Shown here one piece after another: positions 1-10,100 of a stretch of 64,000 bases of DNA (its first letter is position 1; each line of letters begins with the position of its first letter). This DNA comes from Labilithrix sp. (GTDB lineage: Bacteria; Myxococcota_A; Polyangia; Polyangiales; Polyangiaceae), in NCBI GenBank assembly GCA_019637195.1, contig JAHBWA010000014.1, positions 38,590 to 102,589 of the forward strand, read 5' to 3'. Made by a program: the position numbers and the translations under genes. A model generated the notes under the pieces. It saw only the letters and a list, made by a program, of their open reading frames with translations, did no database searches and had not been told where the DNA came from.

Positions 1-661
1 CCTTGACGTGCTTGGGCAGCACGCCGCCGTGGACGAAGATCGAGTCGCCGACGCGCGCGACGACCGGACGCCGCGCGAGGATCTGCGCGTACGGCCCGCC
101 CGGGAGGAACGCGGCGGCGCGGCCGCGCGCGGGCTGCTCGACCCGCGAGGCGGCGCGGGCGATGCCCTCGTCCTTCGGGTTCACGTCGGCGAACTCCGAG
201 AACGCGCCCCGCGTGACGTACCGGAAGTCGAGCTCACCGTTCATGATCTCGTGGTTGCCCACGAGCGCGACGACCTCGCCGCCGGCCTTCGCCGCGTCGG
301 TCTTCAGCCGCTCGAACAGGTCGAGCACCTTGCGGTCGTCGTCGCCTCGGTCGATGAGGTCGCCGGTCTGGACGACGACGAGCTTGCCGCCGATCCACGC
401 GTCCTTGTCGTCGACCGCGCCCGCGAGGCGCAGGGCGCGGCGCGTGGCGTCGAGATCGCCGTGGAGGTCGCCGATGGCGACGACGCGCTCGGGCGCGGGC
501 TTCGAGACGGCGAGCGATCCGGCCGAGCGCGGCGCCGGAGCGTTCGTCGTCGTGGGGGCGGCGGGCGCGGGCTCGGGCGCCTTCGACTTGTCGCAGCCGG
601 GCGCGAGGCCGAGCGCGGCCGCGCCGAGACAGCTCACGAGAATACGTCGACGCAGGCTCAT
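1..661 (-). CDS. Metallophosphoesterase lipoprotein (C-terminus cut by window edge)
   Basis: A reading frame on the minus strand starts at ATG 661 and leaves the window at base 1, so only about 220 N-terminal residues are seen. The N-terminus is basic, then hydrophobic, then Gly-Cys (PGCDK) near residue 20, which fits a lipoprotein signal. After an Ala/Pro linker come the calcineurin-like phosphoesterase motifs GDLHGD, GDLIDRGDD and GNHE, and further on FVHGG. These bind the di-metal centre that hydrolyses phosphate esters. The motif spacing resembles PPP-like (Shewanella-type) phosphatases. The substrate cannot be told. The gene follows the upstream membrane protein by 9 bp, so the two are probably co-transcribed. 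Confidence 0.85.
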   Translation of the reverse strand, partial: MSLRRRILVSCLGAAALGLAPGCDKSKAPEPAPAAPTTTNAPAPRSAGSLAVSKPAPERVVAIGDLHGDLDATRRALRLAGAVDDKDAWIGGKLVVVQTGDLIDRGDDDRKVLDLFERLKTDAAKAGGEVVALVGNHEIMNGELDFRYVTRGAFSEFADVNPKDEGIARAASRVEQPARGRAAAFLPGGPYAQILARRPVVARVGDSIFVHGGVLPKHVK

Positions 662-670
662 GGGGCCCGC

Positions 671-1168
671 TCAGCCCGCGACGATCCGGAGGATCAGCAG
701 GAGGAGCCCGACGCCGACGCCGACGCCGAGGTAGACGCCGATCGCGGTCGCGTTGCTCTTGCCGGTCTTGCTGTTGAACCCGAAGCTGCAGGAGTTGCAG
801 ACGGTGTGGTTCAGAAGCTTCGGGCCGATGAGGCCGCCCCACCACGTGAACGTCGGCCGCGAGAGGTTCGGGCTGTTGCACTGCGGGCACGCGCTGAACC
901 CGTAGGGGCCCGGGATCATCGGGCCGGCGCCGTACGCGGGGCCGAAGGCCTGCGGTCCCGGACCGGGCTGCCCGTAGCCGCCCGGCGGAGGGGCATGACC
1001 TTGCGGTGGTGGCCCATAGCCTTGCGCGGGCTGCGGATACCCATAGCCTGGCTGCGGCTGCCCGTAGGCGGGCGGCGGGTGTCCATAGCCCTGTGGGCCT
1101 TGCGGCGGCTGTCCGTAGCCTTGCGGCGGTCCTCCGGGACCGGGCGGTCCCCAACCGCCGCCCTGCAT
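671..1168 (-). CDS. Gly/Pro/Tyr/Gln-rich zinc-ribbon protein with C-terminal membrane anchor
   Basis: 165 residues. The first ~85 are a low-complexity Gly-Pro-Tyr-Gln region built of GYGQP-like units. Next comes a zinc-ribbon-like part with two Cys pairs (CPQC and CNSC, about 28 residues apart), and the last ~20 residues are a single hydrophobic segment (GVYLGVGVGVGLLLLILRIV). The topology suggests a tail-anchored protein with a cytosolic disordered domain. The ATG overlaps the stop of the Fe-S carrier gene (ATGA), so translation is probably coupled. Function is not recognised. Similar Pro/Gly-rich zinc-ribbon membrane proteins are common in high-GC bacteria. Confidence 0.7.
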   Translation of the reverse strand: MQGGGWGPPGPGGPPQGYGQPPQGPQGYGHPPPAYGQPQPGYGYPQPAQGYGPPPQGHAPPPGGYGQPGPGPQAFGPAYGAGPMIPGPYGFSACPQCNSPNLSRPTFTWWGGLIGPKLLNHTVCNSCSFGFNSKTGKSNATAIGVYLGVGVGVGLLLLILRIVAG

Positions 1169-1491
1169 CAGAACTTCACCGACGAGCCGCAGCCGCAGCT
1201 GCCAGTCACGTTCGGGTTGTTGAACTTGAAGCCGGAGCCGTGCACGCCCTCGACGTAGTCGATCTCCGTGTCCTCGAGGTACTGGAAGCTCAGCGGGTCG
1301 ACGAAGAGCTTCACGCCCTTGGACTCGAACTCCTCGTCCATGTCCGTCGTCTGATCCTCGAAGTAGAGGTCGTACGTGAATCCAGCACAGCCGCCGCCGA
1401 CGACGCGGAGGCGGAGGCCCTGGCTCGTCAGGTCCTCGGCCTCCGCGATTTCCTTCACCTTGGCGGCCGCGCGGTCCGTGATGCTGATCAT
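1168..1491 (-). CDS. erpA: A-type iron-sulfur cluster carrier (IscA/ErpA/SufA family)
   Basis: 107 residues, the usual family length. The protein carries the HesB/IscA fold signature: GGGCAGF near residue 35 and the C-terminal SCGCGSS near residues 99-104. The three Cys ligate the Fe-S cluster that is transferred to apo-proteins. No isc or suf operon is in the window, so the choice between ErpA, IscA and SufA is an inference; the symbol is tentative. The stop codon overlaps the start of the tail-anchored protein gene by 4 bp. Confidence 0.88.
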   Translation of the reverse strand: MISITDRAAAKVKEIAEAEDLTSQGLRLRVVGGGCAGFTYDLYFEDQTTDMDEEFESKGVKLFVDPLSFQYLEDTEIDYVEGVHGSGFKFNNPNVTGSCGCGSSVKF

Positions 1492-1588
1492 GCGTGGACT
1501 ATAGGCAACTTTCGGTCCGCCCGCCAGGAGATGCCTCGACCGAGGGCGGGGCGCTCACGGCTGGGCTCGTCCCGCCGGCGCGCGGCGA

Positions 1589-2917
1589 TCAGTCGCCGGT
1601 CGACCGCTCGGGCGCGGCCGGGCGCGCGGAGGAGCTCGCCGGACCGCCTCGCGCGGGCTCGGGCGTGCCCGTGACGCGCACGACGACGCCGCCGTCGCAC
1701 GTGACGGCGAACGCGTTCGCGCCGAACGGCGTCAGGCCGACGACGCCCGAGCGCGCGCCCTTCGCGCAGACGAGCTCGCCCAGCGTGTCGACCGCGCCGT
1801 CCGGGCCGATGACGCCCGCGTGTCCGTCGGTCGCCACGAACGCGATCGCGCCGCGCGCGTCGACGAGCGGTCCGGCGTGCGGCGGCGCCACGAGCGTCGG
1901 GGCTCCGCCGTCGGGGAGCGTCGGGGCGTTGAACGAGGCGATCGGCGCACGAAGGAGCTCCTGACCGCCGGGATCGAGCGTGACGACGAACCCGCGCGTG
2001 TGCGTGAGCGCGAGCAGCGTCGCGGTCGGGCCCGCCGGGCCGCCGCGCACCGCGGGCGGCCCGAGGTAGAGCCCCTGCGCGGCGATCGAGCGCGTCGAGC
2101 GCCCGCCGCGCGCGACGTCGACCTCGGCGAGGTGGTTGCCCTCGATGACGGCGAGGAGCGTCCCGCGGTCGGTGAGCGCGGCGCCGCCGTCGATCGGCGC
2201 GCCGAACGAGCCGAGGCGTACGGGCTCGCGGCCAGGCGTCCAGCCGAAGACGGCGCCGCTCGTGGTGACCGCGAGGATCTTGTCGCCGGCCGCGACGAGC
2301 GCCGCGCCGGGCATCTCCGGCAGCGCCACGCGCGCGCGCACGCCGCCTTCACTGTCGAGGACGACGAGATCGCTCGTCGTCGCGATGACCACGCCGCCGT
2401 CGTCGAGGGCGAGCGGCGCGGCGCGGACGTTGCGCTCGCCGCCGATGCGCGTCGAGAAGCGCGGCTGCGGGCTCGAGCGCCGCACGCCGATGACGTCCCC
2501 GCCGCTGCTCGCGTAGACCACCGTGCCGTCTGCGGTGATCGCCGCGGGGCCGACCTGCGCCGCGCCGACCTTGATCGTCGCGCGCTCCTCGCCCTCGGCG
2601 TCGATGAAGGCGACGTCTCCCCGCGAGGAGACCACGGCGAGCGTCCCGTCGGGCCCGCTCAGCGCGGGTTGGTCGAGGGTGAGGCCCGTCGTCTTGCTCC
2701 ACGCGATGCGCAGCGTCCCCGTGGGGAGCGGCGTCTTCGACAGACCGCTCCGACGGCTGTCGACGCGCTGCATCGGCGCGGCCCCGCCCGGCGCGCCGAC
2801 GACGAGCACGGACGGCCGACGCGGATCGATCCGCTGCGCGCCGGCGTCGCGAAACGTCGCGACGAGCGCGCCCGCTACGGCGGCGACCGCGACGAACGCG
2901 AGCGCCCCGCGCCTCAT
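1589..2917 (-). CDS. Membrane-anchored PQQ-like beta-propeller protein
   Basis: 442 residues from ATG 2917, chosen because it overlaps the upstream stop (ATGA) and gives a signal anchor straight away (MRRGALAFVAVAAVAGALVA). The remainder consists of repeated four-strand blades typical of PQQ-like outer-membrane assembly propellers, with phrases such as GPDGTLAVVSSRGDVAFIDAEG, ITADGTVVYASSGGDVIGV and DARGAIAFVATDGHAGVIG. It is probably a periplasmic protein-binding or sensor scaffold. It is coupled to the zinc-ribbon protein upstream. No catalytic motif is visible. Confidence 0.75.
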   Translation of the reverse strand: MRRGALAFVAVAAVAGALVATFRDAGAQRIDPRRPSVLVVGAPGGAAPMQRVDSRRSGLSKTPLPTGTLRIAWSKTTGLTLDQPALSGPDGTLAVVSSRGDVAFIDAEGEERATIKVGAAQVGPAAITADGTVVYASSGGDVIGVRRSSPQPRFSTRIGGERNVRAAPLALDDGGVVIATTSDLVVLDSEGGVRARVALPEMPGAALVAAGDKILAVTTSGAVFGWTPGREPVRLGSFGAPIDGGAALTDRGTLLAVIEGNHLAEVDVARGGRSTRSIAAQGLYLGPPAVRGGPAGPTATLLALTHTRGFVVTLDPGGQELLRAPIASFNAPTLPDGGAPTLVAPPHAGPLVDARGAIAFVATDGHAGVIGPDGAVDTLGELVCAKGARSGVVGLTPFGANAFAVTCDGGVVVRVTGTPEPARGGPASSSARPAAPERSTGD

Positions 2918-5472
2918 CGCTTCGCCGCCGGCTTCGCGAGGACGAGCGAGGCCTCGACCTGGGGGATCGGCGCGCCGTTCAGCGTCGCGAGGCCGGCGAC
3001 GTATCCGTAGACGCGGACCGCGTCGCCGCGCGCGGCCTTGAGCTCGTCGCCGTGGACCACGCGGACGACGCACGCGCCCGCCGCGCCGCAGGCCTTCTTT
3101 TCCTCCACGGCCATCACGGTGTACCCGGCGAGGGTCCTGACGTCCTGGATCTCGCCGTCGACGAGGGCGAGCGCGCCCATCTTCGACTTGGGATCGGCGC
3201 CGTAAGCCGCGAACGTGATCGGTGCCTTCGCGTCGAGCGTCTTCGCCGCGTCCTCGAGCGAAGGGACGCGGACGAGCTCCGCGCGGACGACCCGCGTCGC
3301 GAGCGGCGGCGAGCTGGCCGCGATGGTGATCGCCTTCGGGCCCGGCGCGGGCAACGCGACCCCGACGTTGAAGCGCCCCTGGGCGTCGACCGTGAGGCTC
3401 TGCCCGTCGACCGTGACGACGGTGCCCGGCTTCACCTGGCCGGAGACCGCCGCCGTCGCGCGCTCGGTGAAGAGCTGTCGGCCCGGCGCGTCGAGGTGGA
3501 GCGGCGCGACGCCCGCGCGGACGACGAGCTGGCCGTTCTCGGCGGCTCTGCCCTTCGGCTTGATGGTGAAGGGGATCTTCTTGTCGATCGCCGTCTGCTC
3601 GACGCTCGGGCCCTCGACCTCGCTCGCCACGTCGAGGGCGTACGCGCCCTTTCCGGCGTCATCGAGCGCGACCGGCTCGCCGTTGATCGTCACCTCGGTC
3701 CCGGCGAGCGCCTCGACGCGGACCGTGACCGCAGCGGACGCGCCGTCGCGCGTCTGGGCCGTCGAGAGGTCCGCCTTCACCCGGTATGCGACCGGGACGT
3801 GCACCTTCACGGTCTCGTCGCGACCGGGGGCGGGCCGGTCGATGGCCATCTCGAGATCGTTTTCGCCGATCGACAGCGGCGCGGGCAAGGGGAGGATCGT
3901 CGTCGCGCCCTCCACCGTCGATGACGACGCGCCGAGCGTGATGACCGTCCCGTCCGGGCACGACTCGCAGCGGATGCGCAGCGACTCCTTCCCAGAGTCG
4001 TCCAGCTGGGGCTGCGCGCTGAGCGGCGGGCCTTCACGCAGCACGAAGTACGCGGCGGCGGAGCCGACGATCGCGACGACGACGAACACGATCGCGACGA
4101 CGGCCACGGCCGGGACGCCCGATCTCTTGGGCGCGGTCGGGGCTTGCGGCAGCGGCTCGAGCACGAGCGGCGCTGGTGCCGGCACGATCGGAGGAGGCGG
4201 TGCTTCGGGGGTCCTCGGCGGCGCCCGATGCCTCTCCGCGGCTCCCGCGGCCGCGAACCGCGCGCCTTCGCCGGGCGCGGACCGCGAGGGGGCCGCGGCG
4301 TGATCGCCGGGACGGGACGGCGCGATGCCGGGCGCCGCGATCCCGAGGAGCGTGCCGGCGCGAGCCGGCGGCGCGACCGGCTCCGGGGGCGGCTGCTCGT
4401 GCGTCGGCGCGATCCCGGGGATCGCGACGCCGAGCATCGTCTTGAACGCGGGCGGGATCGCGTGCGGGGCCGGCGACGCCGGAGCCGGCGCGGGCAGGCC
4501 GACGGCGGGCATCCCGACCATCGTCCTCTTGTCGCTACCCACCGCGCCGAGGGCCGCCACGGCTGCCGGTGGGGGCGCCGCGTCCGGAGGCGGCTCGGCG
4601 ATCCTGCCGTGCTGCATCGTCTCGCCGAGCGCCGCCGGCGGGGGCGCCGCGTCCGGAGGCGGCTCGGCGATCCCGCCGTGCAGCATCGTCTTGCCGAGCG
4701 CCGCCGGCGGACGCACGGGTGCGGGGGCCGGCGCGCCGTCGGACGCGACCGGGCCCGGCGTCACGGGGTTCTGCTTCGCCTGCAGCTCGGCGAGGGCGGC
4801 GTCGCGGATCTGTCGCGCGCGCTCGGCGACCTCGGGATCGGCCACCGTCTGGGCGAGCGATTTCTTCTCCGCGGGCGGCTCGGCCGCCGACTCGGCAGGC
4901 GGCGGGACGATCGGCGTCGGACGTTGCGACGTGGTCGCGCTCTCCGGTCCGCCCGCCTGCGCGGCGCCGTAGGGCGACGGATCGAACATCGTCTTGCCGA
5001 GGGGGCTGAGAGCGGCCGGCGCGATCGCCGGACCCGCGTGCGGCGGCGCCGGCGGCGCTGCCAATGCCGGGGAGGGCGCCGCGATCCGTCCGAGGCCCAG
5101 GCCCGGCGAGGGCACGGGCGCCGGGGACGCTACGGGGGAGGCGCCCGGCGCGGGTGACACGGCCAGCGCAGGCGACCCGCCCGGCGCAGGTGACCCGTCC
5201 GGCGCAGGCGACCCGCCCGGCGCGGGTGACACGGCCGGCGCAGGCGACGCGGCGCCGTCGAGCGCGACGCCGGGGTGGCCGAACACGGTGGCCATCCCGA
5301 TCGGTCGCCGAGCGGCGGGCTGCGCCGGGGGCGGATCGGCCGTCGCCTCGTCGACGGTGATGGGAACGGCGCGCGCGCCCGGCTCGACGCCGAACGTCCG
5401 ACCGCACTGCCCGCAGAAACGCGCCTGCGCCGGGACGGTCGCTCCGCACTGGGGGCAGGGCTTGTTGCTCAC
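2914..5472 (-). CDS. Large zinc-ribbon / Ala-Pro-rich membrane protein with Ig-like extracytoplasmic domains
   Basis: 852 residues. The N-terminus is a zinc ribbon (CPQC ... CGQC, residues 6-24). About 380 residues of Ala/Pro-rich disordered sequence follow. They contain SPAPGG-type repeats near 5140-5250 and a short motif reiterated as GKTMF, GKTML, GETMQ, RTMVG, KTMLG and GTLLG. One transmembrane helix (VAVVAIVFVVVAIVGSAAAYFV) lies near residues 455-478. The extracytoplasmic part has two or more glucodextranase-B-like/Ig modules (TEVTINGEPVALDDAGKG; TVVTVDGQSLTVDAQGRF). It is likely a signalling or envelope-stress scaffold. Function is inferred only from architecture. Confidence 0.72.
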   Translation of the reverse strand: MSNKPCPQCGATVPAQARFCGQCGRTFGVEPGARAVPITVDEATADPPPAQPAARRPIGMATVFGHPGVALDGAASPAPAVSPAPGGSPAPDGSPAPGGSPALAVSPAPGASPVASPAPVPSPGLGLGRIAAPSPALAAPPAPPHAGPAIAPAALSPLGKTMFDPSPYGAAQAGGPESATTSQRPTPIVPPPAESAAEPPAEKKSLAQTVADPEVAERARQIRDAALAELQAKQNPVTPGPVASDGAPAPAPVRPPAALGKTMLHGGIAEPPPDAAPPPAALGETMQHGRIAEPPPDAAPPPAAVAALGAVGSDKRTMVGMPAVGLPAPAPASPAPHAIPPAFKTMLGVAIPGIAPTHEQPPPEPVAPPARAGTLLGIAAPGIAPSRPGDHAAAPSRSAPGEGARFAAAGAAERHRAPPRTPEAPPPPIVPAPAPLVLEPLPQAPTAPKRSGVPAVAVVAIVFVVVAIVGSAAAYFVLREGPPLSAQPQLDDSGKESLRIRCESCPDGTVITLGASSSTVEGATTILPLPAPLSIGENDLEMAIDRPAPGRDETVKVHVPVAYRVKADLSTAQTRDGASAAVTVRVEALAGTEVTINGEPVALDDAGKGAYALDVASEVEGPSVEQTAIDKKIPFTIKPKGRAAENGQLVVRAGVAPLHLDAPGRQLFTERATAAVSGQVKPGTVVTVDGQSLTVDAQGRFNVGVALPAPGPKAITIAASSPPLATRVVRAELVRVPSLEDAAKTLDAKAPITFAAYGADPKSKMGALALVDGEIQDVRTLAGYTVMAVEEKKACGAAGACVVRVVHGDELKAARGDAVRVYGYVAGLATLNGAPIPQVEASLVLAKPAAKR

Positions 5473-5930
5473 GGATCGATCTCGGTGTTCGGTCCTCGGT
5501 CTTCAGCCCGAGCGCGTGTCCAACGGCAAATCCAAACGACCGGTGAGAAGAGCACAGGCCGCCACGGTCTCCAAGGCCTCGAAAGACCAAGCCGCCACGG
5601 TCTCCAAGGCCTCGAAAGACCAAGCCGCCACGGCCGCGCCCCGATCGCGAGCGATCCCGAGGCGTCGCTCGTCCGACCTCGAGCGCGCCGCCGCGCCCCC
5701 GCGCCGCTCGGCAGCATCGGCTCGCCGACCTCGCGCGCCGGCTGCCGACCTCGGCGCGCCCGCCCGCCGATGGCTCGGCGCCGCTCACCGACGTCGGCGC
5801 GCCGCTTCGGCGCGCCGCTTTGTCGAAGCCGCCGCTTGCCAACGCCGCGGCTCCTTGCGATGAGTTCGAGGCGTTGCGGAGCTGTAGCTGCGAGCGGAGC
5901 TGGATCGACGTGCGGAGCTCGAGCTGACGG
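5473..5930. other. Intergenic region between the zinc-ribbon protein and the MBL hydrolase
   Basis: 458 bp between divergently transcribed genes. It must hold both promoters. A 33-bp tandem repeat occupies 5558-5633. From 5640 the sequence is extremely GC-rich with reiterated GCCGACCTCGGCGCGCC-like words (5690-5800). Frames open across it have poor codon bias and merge with shadows of the neighbours, so no gene is called. No clear -35/-10 pair was found. Confidence 0.5.
5558..5633. repeat. 33-bp intergenic tandem repeat, 2.3 copies
   Basis: Two identical 33-bp units (5558-5590 and 5591-5623) beginning GCCGCCACGGTCTCC and ending GAAAGACCAA, then 10 bases of a third. The unit is less GC-rich than its surroundings. 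The unit length is a multiple of three, but no gene is supported here. Confidence 0.85.
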
Positions 5931-6737
5931 ATGCGCGTCTTCGTCCTCGGCAGCGGGTCGAGCGGCAACGCGCTCGTCGTCGAGTCCGCGGGCACGCGGG
6001 TGCTGATCGAGGCGGGGATCGGCCCGAAGCTCGTCGCGGCCCGCCTCGCCGAGCTCGGACTCGATCTCGGCGCCGGCGAGCTCCACGGGATCTTCGCGAG
6101 CCATCAGCACGGCGACCACTTCGGCCACGCCGGCAAGCTCGCGGTCGCGTTCTCGGCCCCGCTCTTCCTCCACCCCGGCCTCGACGCCCCCGGCGTCGAG
6201 GCGCCCGACGTCCTCGACGTCCGCCGTTGCGAGGTCCGCCGCTACGAGATCGGGCGCGCCGTCCGCGTCGGCGGCCTCACGATCACGACCGTCCAGGTGC
6301 CGCACGACGCGGCGCAGATCGCCCTCCGCGTCGACGACGGGACCCACGCGCTCGGGATCGCGACCGACGTCGGGCGCGTGACGCCCGGGCTCGTCGCGCT
6401 CCTCGGAGAGTGCGACGCCGCGCTCGTCGAGGCCAACCACTGCTCGGAGATGCTCGCGTTCAGCGAGTACCCCGACGTCGTCAAGCGGCGCATCGGCGGG
6501 GGCTGGGGGCACCTCTCGAACGCGCAAACCGCAGAGCTTGCTGCCCGGCTGGTGGGCTCGCGCCTCGCGCGGCTCTGGCTGGGGCATCTGTCGCGCTCGA
6601 ACAACACGCCCGCGCGCGCGCTCGAGACGGTCGCGGCGCGGGCGAGGCGCATCGACGTCGAGGTGCTCCCGCCCTCGTCGCCCCTCGAGCTCGCCGTGCA
6701 CACGACGAAGCCTCACCAGCTCGGGCTGCCGTTCTAG
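5931..6737 (+). CDS. MBL-fold metallohydrolase, WalJ/YycJ-like
   Basis: 268 residues starting with the family hallmark FVLGSGSSGNALVVES. The metallo-beta-lactamase metal motif is present as SHQHGDHFGH (residues ~62-71), with later metal ligands in LVEANHCSEM and LGHLSRSNN. This matches the WalJ/YycJ branch, which contains exonuclease-like enzymes tied to the cell cycle and DNA damage in Firmicutes. The substrate here is not known. The protein acts in the cytosol; there is no signal peptide. It is followed after 118 bp by yggX on the same strand. Confidence 0.85.
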   Translation: MRVFVLGSGSSGNALVVESAGTRVLIEAGIGPKLVAARLAELGLDLGAGELHGIFASHQHGDHFGHAGKLAVAFSAPLFLHPGLDAPGVEAPDVLDVRRCEVRRYEIGRAVRVGGLTITTVQVPHDAAQIALRVDDGTHALGIATDVGRVTPGLVALLGECDAALVEANHCSEMLAFSEYPDVVKRRIGGGWGHLSNAQTAELAARLVGSRLARLWLGHLSRSNNTPARALETVAARARRIDVEVLPPSSPLELAVHTTKPHQLGLPF

Positions 6738-6855
6738 GATCCGCGCGCCGCTCGGCCCCGCGCGCCGGCGGCCCTCGGCGCCGAGCGCCAGCGCATCGCT
6801 GGCCCCACGCATGGGCTGGCGCCCGGACGGCCGCGCAGGTAAAAGGCGCGTCGTC

Positions 6856-7170
6856 ATGACCGCCCCCAACGAAGCGCGTCTCGTCAAGTGCAGGAAGCTC
6901 GGCAAGGAGCTGCCCGGCCTCGCGAAGCCGCCCTACAAGAACGAGCTCGGCAAGCGCATCTACGACGAGGTCTCGAAAGAGGCCTGGGACATGTGGATCA
7001 AGGACTCGGTGAAGTACATCAACACGTACCGCGTGGACTTGACGTCGGCCGAGGGCCAGAAGTTCATGTTCGACCAGGCCGAGGTCTACTTCGGCTTCAA
7101 GGACGGCACGCTCGCCGACACCGCGTTCGTCGCGGCCGAGCCCGGCGGCGGCGGCGACGACGAGAAGTGA
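6856..7170 (+). CDS. yggX: Fe(2+)-trafficking / oxidative damage protection protein YggX
   Basis: 104 residues. The ATG at 6856 gives a start matching the family (ARLVKCRKLGKELPGL, with the conserved N-terminal Cys). The core PPYKNELGKRIYDEVSKEAW and the following MWIKDSVKYINTYRVDL are diagnostic. The family protects Fe-S proteins from superoxide and handles labile ferrous iron. A Gly/Asp-rich tail (GGGGDDEK) extends the usual ~90 residues. It lies 19 bp before the Fe-S/flavin oxidoreductase gene, which fits a redox-protective role for that enzyme. Confidence 0.9.
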   Translation: MTAPNEARLVKCRKLGKELPGLAKPPYKNELGKRIYDEVSKEAWDMWIKDSVKYINTYRVDLTSAEGQKFMFDQAEVYFGFKDGTLADTAFVAAEPGGGGDDEK

Positions 7171-7189
7171 TCCGCGCTCGAGCGCGGGC

Positions 7190-10100
7190 GTGATGCCCGC
7201 TCGCTCGGGCGACCCAGAACCATCCGCCCGCAAGGCGAGAAAGAGCCGAAGAGACTCCTCCGTGTCCGCCGCTACGACCCCGTTCCGCGTCTCGCGTAAG
7301 TCCTTCCCGCCGCCCGAGGGGCTGCCGAGCTCCGACATGCCGCTCGGCGTCGCGGGCTTCCGCTACTCCGATCTCTTCGTGCCCGAGCGCTTGAAGGATC
7401 TCTACGACGTCTTCTGCACCGAGCTCGCGCAGAAGTCGCCGGACGCTTGGCGCACCTACGAGGCGTACCGCGCCGTCAAGGGCGCCGGCATGAAGGCGGA
7501 GGACGTCTCGAGCGCCATCCTCGCGACGGCGCCGTTCGTGAGCGCGTTCGTCGGCCGCCTCTTCGGGGTCGAGAAGGAGCTCGCCGAGCTCGCGAGCGAG
7601 GTTAGGGACCGAACCCCGCTGTGGAAGTTCAAGGCCGACTTCGCGAAGAAGCGCGTGCTCAAGGACAGCGCCGGAAAGGCGTGGAAGGGCACCTTCGCCG
7701 AGGCCGGCGCCGTCGCCACGGCGGCGATCACCGCGATGTTCCCGCAGCGGCCCGACGCCGTCCTCCGCGGGACGCAGAGCTACCCGGACGAGGAGCTCGC
7801 GGTCGCGCGGGCGACCCTCCTCCTCGTCGAGATCGACGACACCGCGCGCAAGGCCGCCAAGGCGGGCGGCGCGTCGTGGACCGACGAGCTCCGCGCGCGC
7901 TCGGCGGTGATCCGCCAGGCGCTCGCCTCGAGCTGGAACGCGTCCAAGGTCAGCGAGGAGGCCTGCGCGCTCGCCGACGCCGGCGCGCCGACCGACGCCG
8001 AGAACCAGAAGGTCGTCGCGTTCGCGCTCGACGCGCTCGAGTCGTGGCTCGCCCACCGCCGCAAGGACCACGGCGATCCGGCCTACCACTGGCCGTCGCT
8101 GCGCGTGCCGAAGAGCGTCGACCACCAGCAGCTCGTCGAGCTCCGCCGCCCCGAGCCGAAGCTCCAGGAGCTGTTCGTCGGGCCGGAGCACGAGCTGCGC
8201 GAGCGCGACGGCTTCCCGCTCACGGATCGCCGCGCCGATCCCCGCCAAGCGGAGCAGGAGATCGACTACTGCCTCTACTGCCACGAGCGCGACAAGGACT
8301 CGTGCTCGAAGGGCCTCCGCGACAACAAGACCAACGAGATCAAGAAGAACCCGCTCGGCGTCCCGCTCGACGGCTGTCCGCTCGACGAGAAGATCAGCGA
8401 GATGCACGTCGTCCGGCGTGACGGCGACGCGCTCGGCGCGCTCGCGATCGTCTGCGTCGACAACCCGATGTGCCCCGGCACGGGTCATCGCATCTGCAAC
8501 GACTGCATGAAGGCCTGCGTCTTCCAGAAGCAGGAGCCGGTCAACATCCCTCAGATCGAGACGCGCGTGCTCACGGAGGTGCTCTCGCTCCCGTGGGGCC
8601 TCGAGATCTACGGGCTGCTCACGCGGTGGAACCCGCTCGACGTCCGCCGCCCGTACGCTCTTCCGTACAACGGCAAGAACGTCATGGTCGTCGGCCTCGG
8701 TCCGGCCGGCTATACGCTCGTCCACCACCTCACGCGCGAGGGCTTCGGCGTCGCGGCGATCGACGGCCTCAAGATCGAGCCGCTCCCGGTCGAGCTCACG
8801 GGAGACGCGACGACCCCGCCGACGCCGATCAAGGACTTCGGCTCGCTCTACGAGGAGCTCGACGAGCGCACGCTCCTCGGCTTCGGCGGCGTCAGCGAGT
8901 ACGGCATCACCGTCCGCTGGGACAAGAACTTCCTCACGCTCCTCTACATCACGCTCGCGCGCAAGCGCCTCCTCAAGATCTACGGCGGCGTCCGCTTCGG
9001 CGGGACGCTCACGCTCGACGACGCGTGGCAGCTCGGCTTCGATCACGTCGCGCTGGCGGCGGGCGCAGGGCGTCCGACGATCATCGACATCAAGAACAAC
9101 CTGTCGAAGGGGATCCGCAAGGCGTCCGACTTCCTGATGGGCCTGCAGCTGACGGGCGCCTACAAGAAGTCGAGCCTGGCGAACCTGCAGGTGCAGCTCC
9201 CCGCGATCGTCATCGGCGGCGGCCTCACGGCGATCGACACGGCGACCGAGCTGCTCGCGTACTATCCGGTGCAGATCGAGAAGGTCGCGCAGCGCGTCCA
9301 CGATCTCGTGGCCGACAAGGGCGCCGAGGCCGTCCGCGCGATGTTCGACGACGAGGAGTGGGCCGAGCTCCAGGTGCAGCTCCAGCACGCCAAGGAGCTC
9401 GAAGAGGAGCGCGACCGCGCCGCGCGCGAGGGCCGCGACCCGCGCGTCCAGCCGCTGCTCGATCGCTGGGGCGGCGTCTCGCTCGTCTACCGACGCTCGG
9501 TGCTCGAATCGCCGGCGTACCGCCTGAACCACGAGGAGGTGCAGAAGAGCCTCGAGGAGGGCGTGCGCTACGTCGAGAACCTCTCGCCGACGGAGGCGGT
9601 GCTCGATCAGTACGGCCACGTGAAGGCGATGAAGTTCCGCCGGATGACCGGCGATCGCGACGAGGTCGAGCTCCCCGCGCGCACCGTCTGCGTCGCCGCG
9701 GGCACGAGCCCGAACACGATGTACGAGAAGGAGTACGAGGGCTCGTTCGCGCTCGACGCGAAGAAGCAGTACTTCCAGGCGTACGAGGCCAAGGTCGACG
9801 ACGAGCGCGTCGTCCTCAGCCCTTCGAGCGGTCGTAACCCCGAGGCGTTCTTCACGAGCTACGCCGGGGACGCGGCCCTGCGCGGCGAGGACGGCGTCGT
9901 CTCCGGCCGGCGCGACCGCGCCGTCAGCTTCTACGGCGACAACCACCCGTACTACGCGGGCAGCGTCGTCAAGGCGATGGCGAGCGCCAAGCACGGCTTC
10001 CACCACGTCTCCGCGCTCTTCCCCGAGGTCGAGCGCCTCGCGAGCGCCGAGCAGCCGGAGCGCGACGCGAAGCTCGCTTCGTTCTTCGACGGCCTCGACG

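Noticed and set aside
5469..6905. Minus-strand open frame opposite the MBL hydrolase
   Set aside because: Runs across the 33-bp repeat and the antisense of a clear MBL gene; no protein signal.
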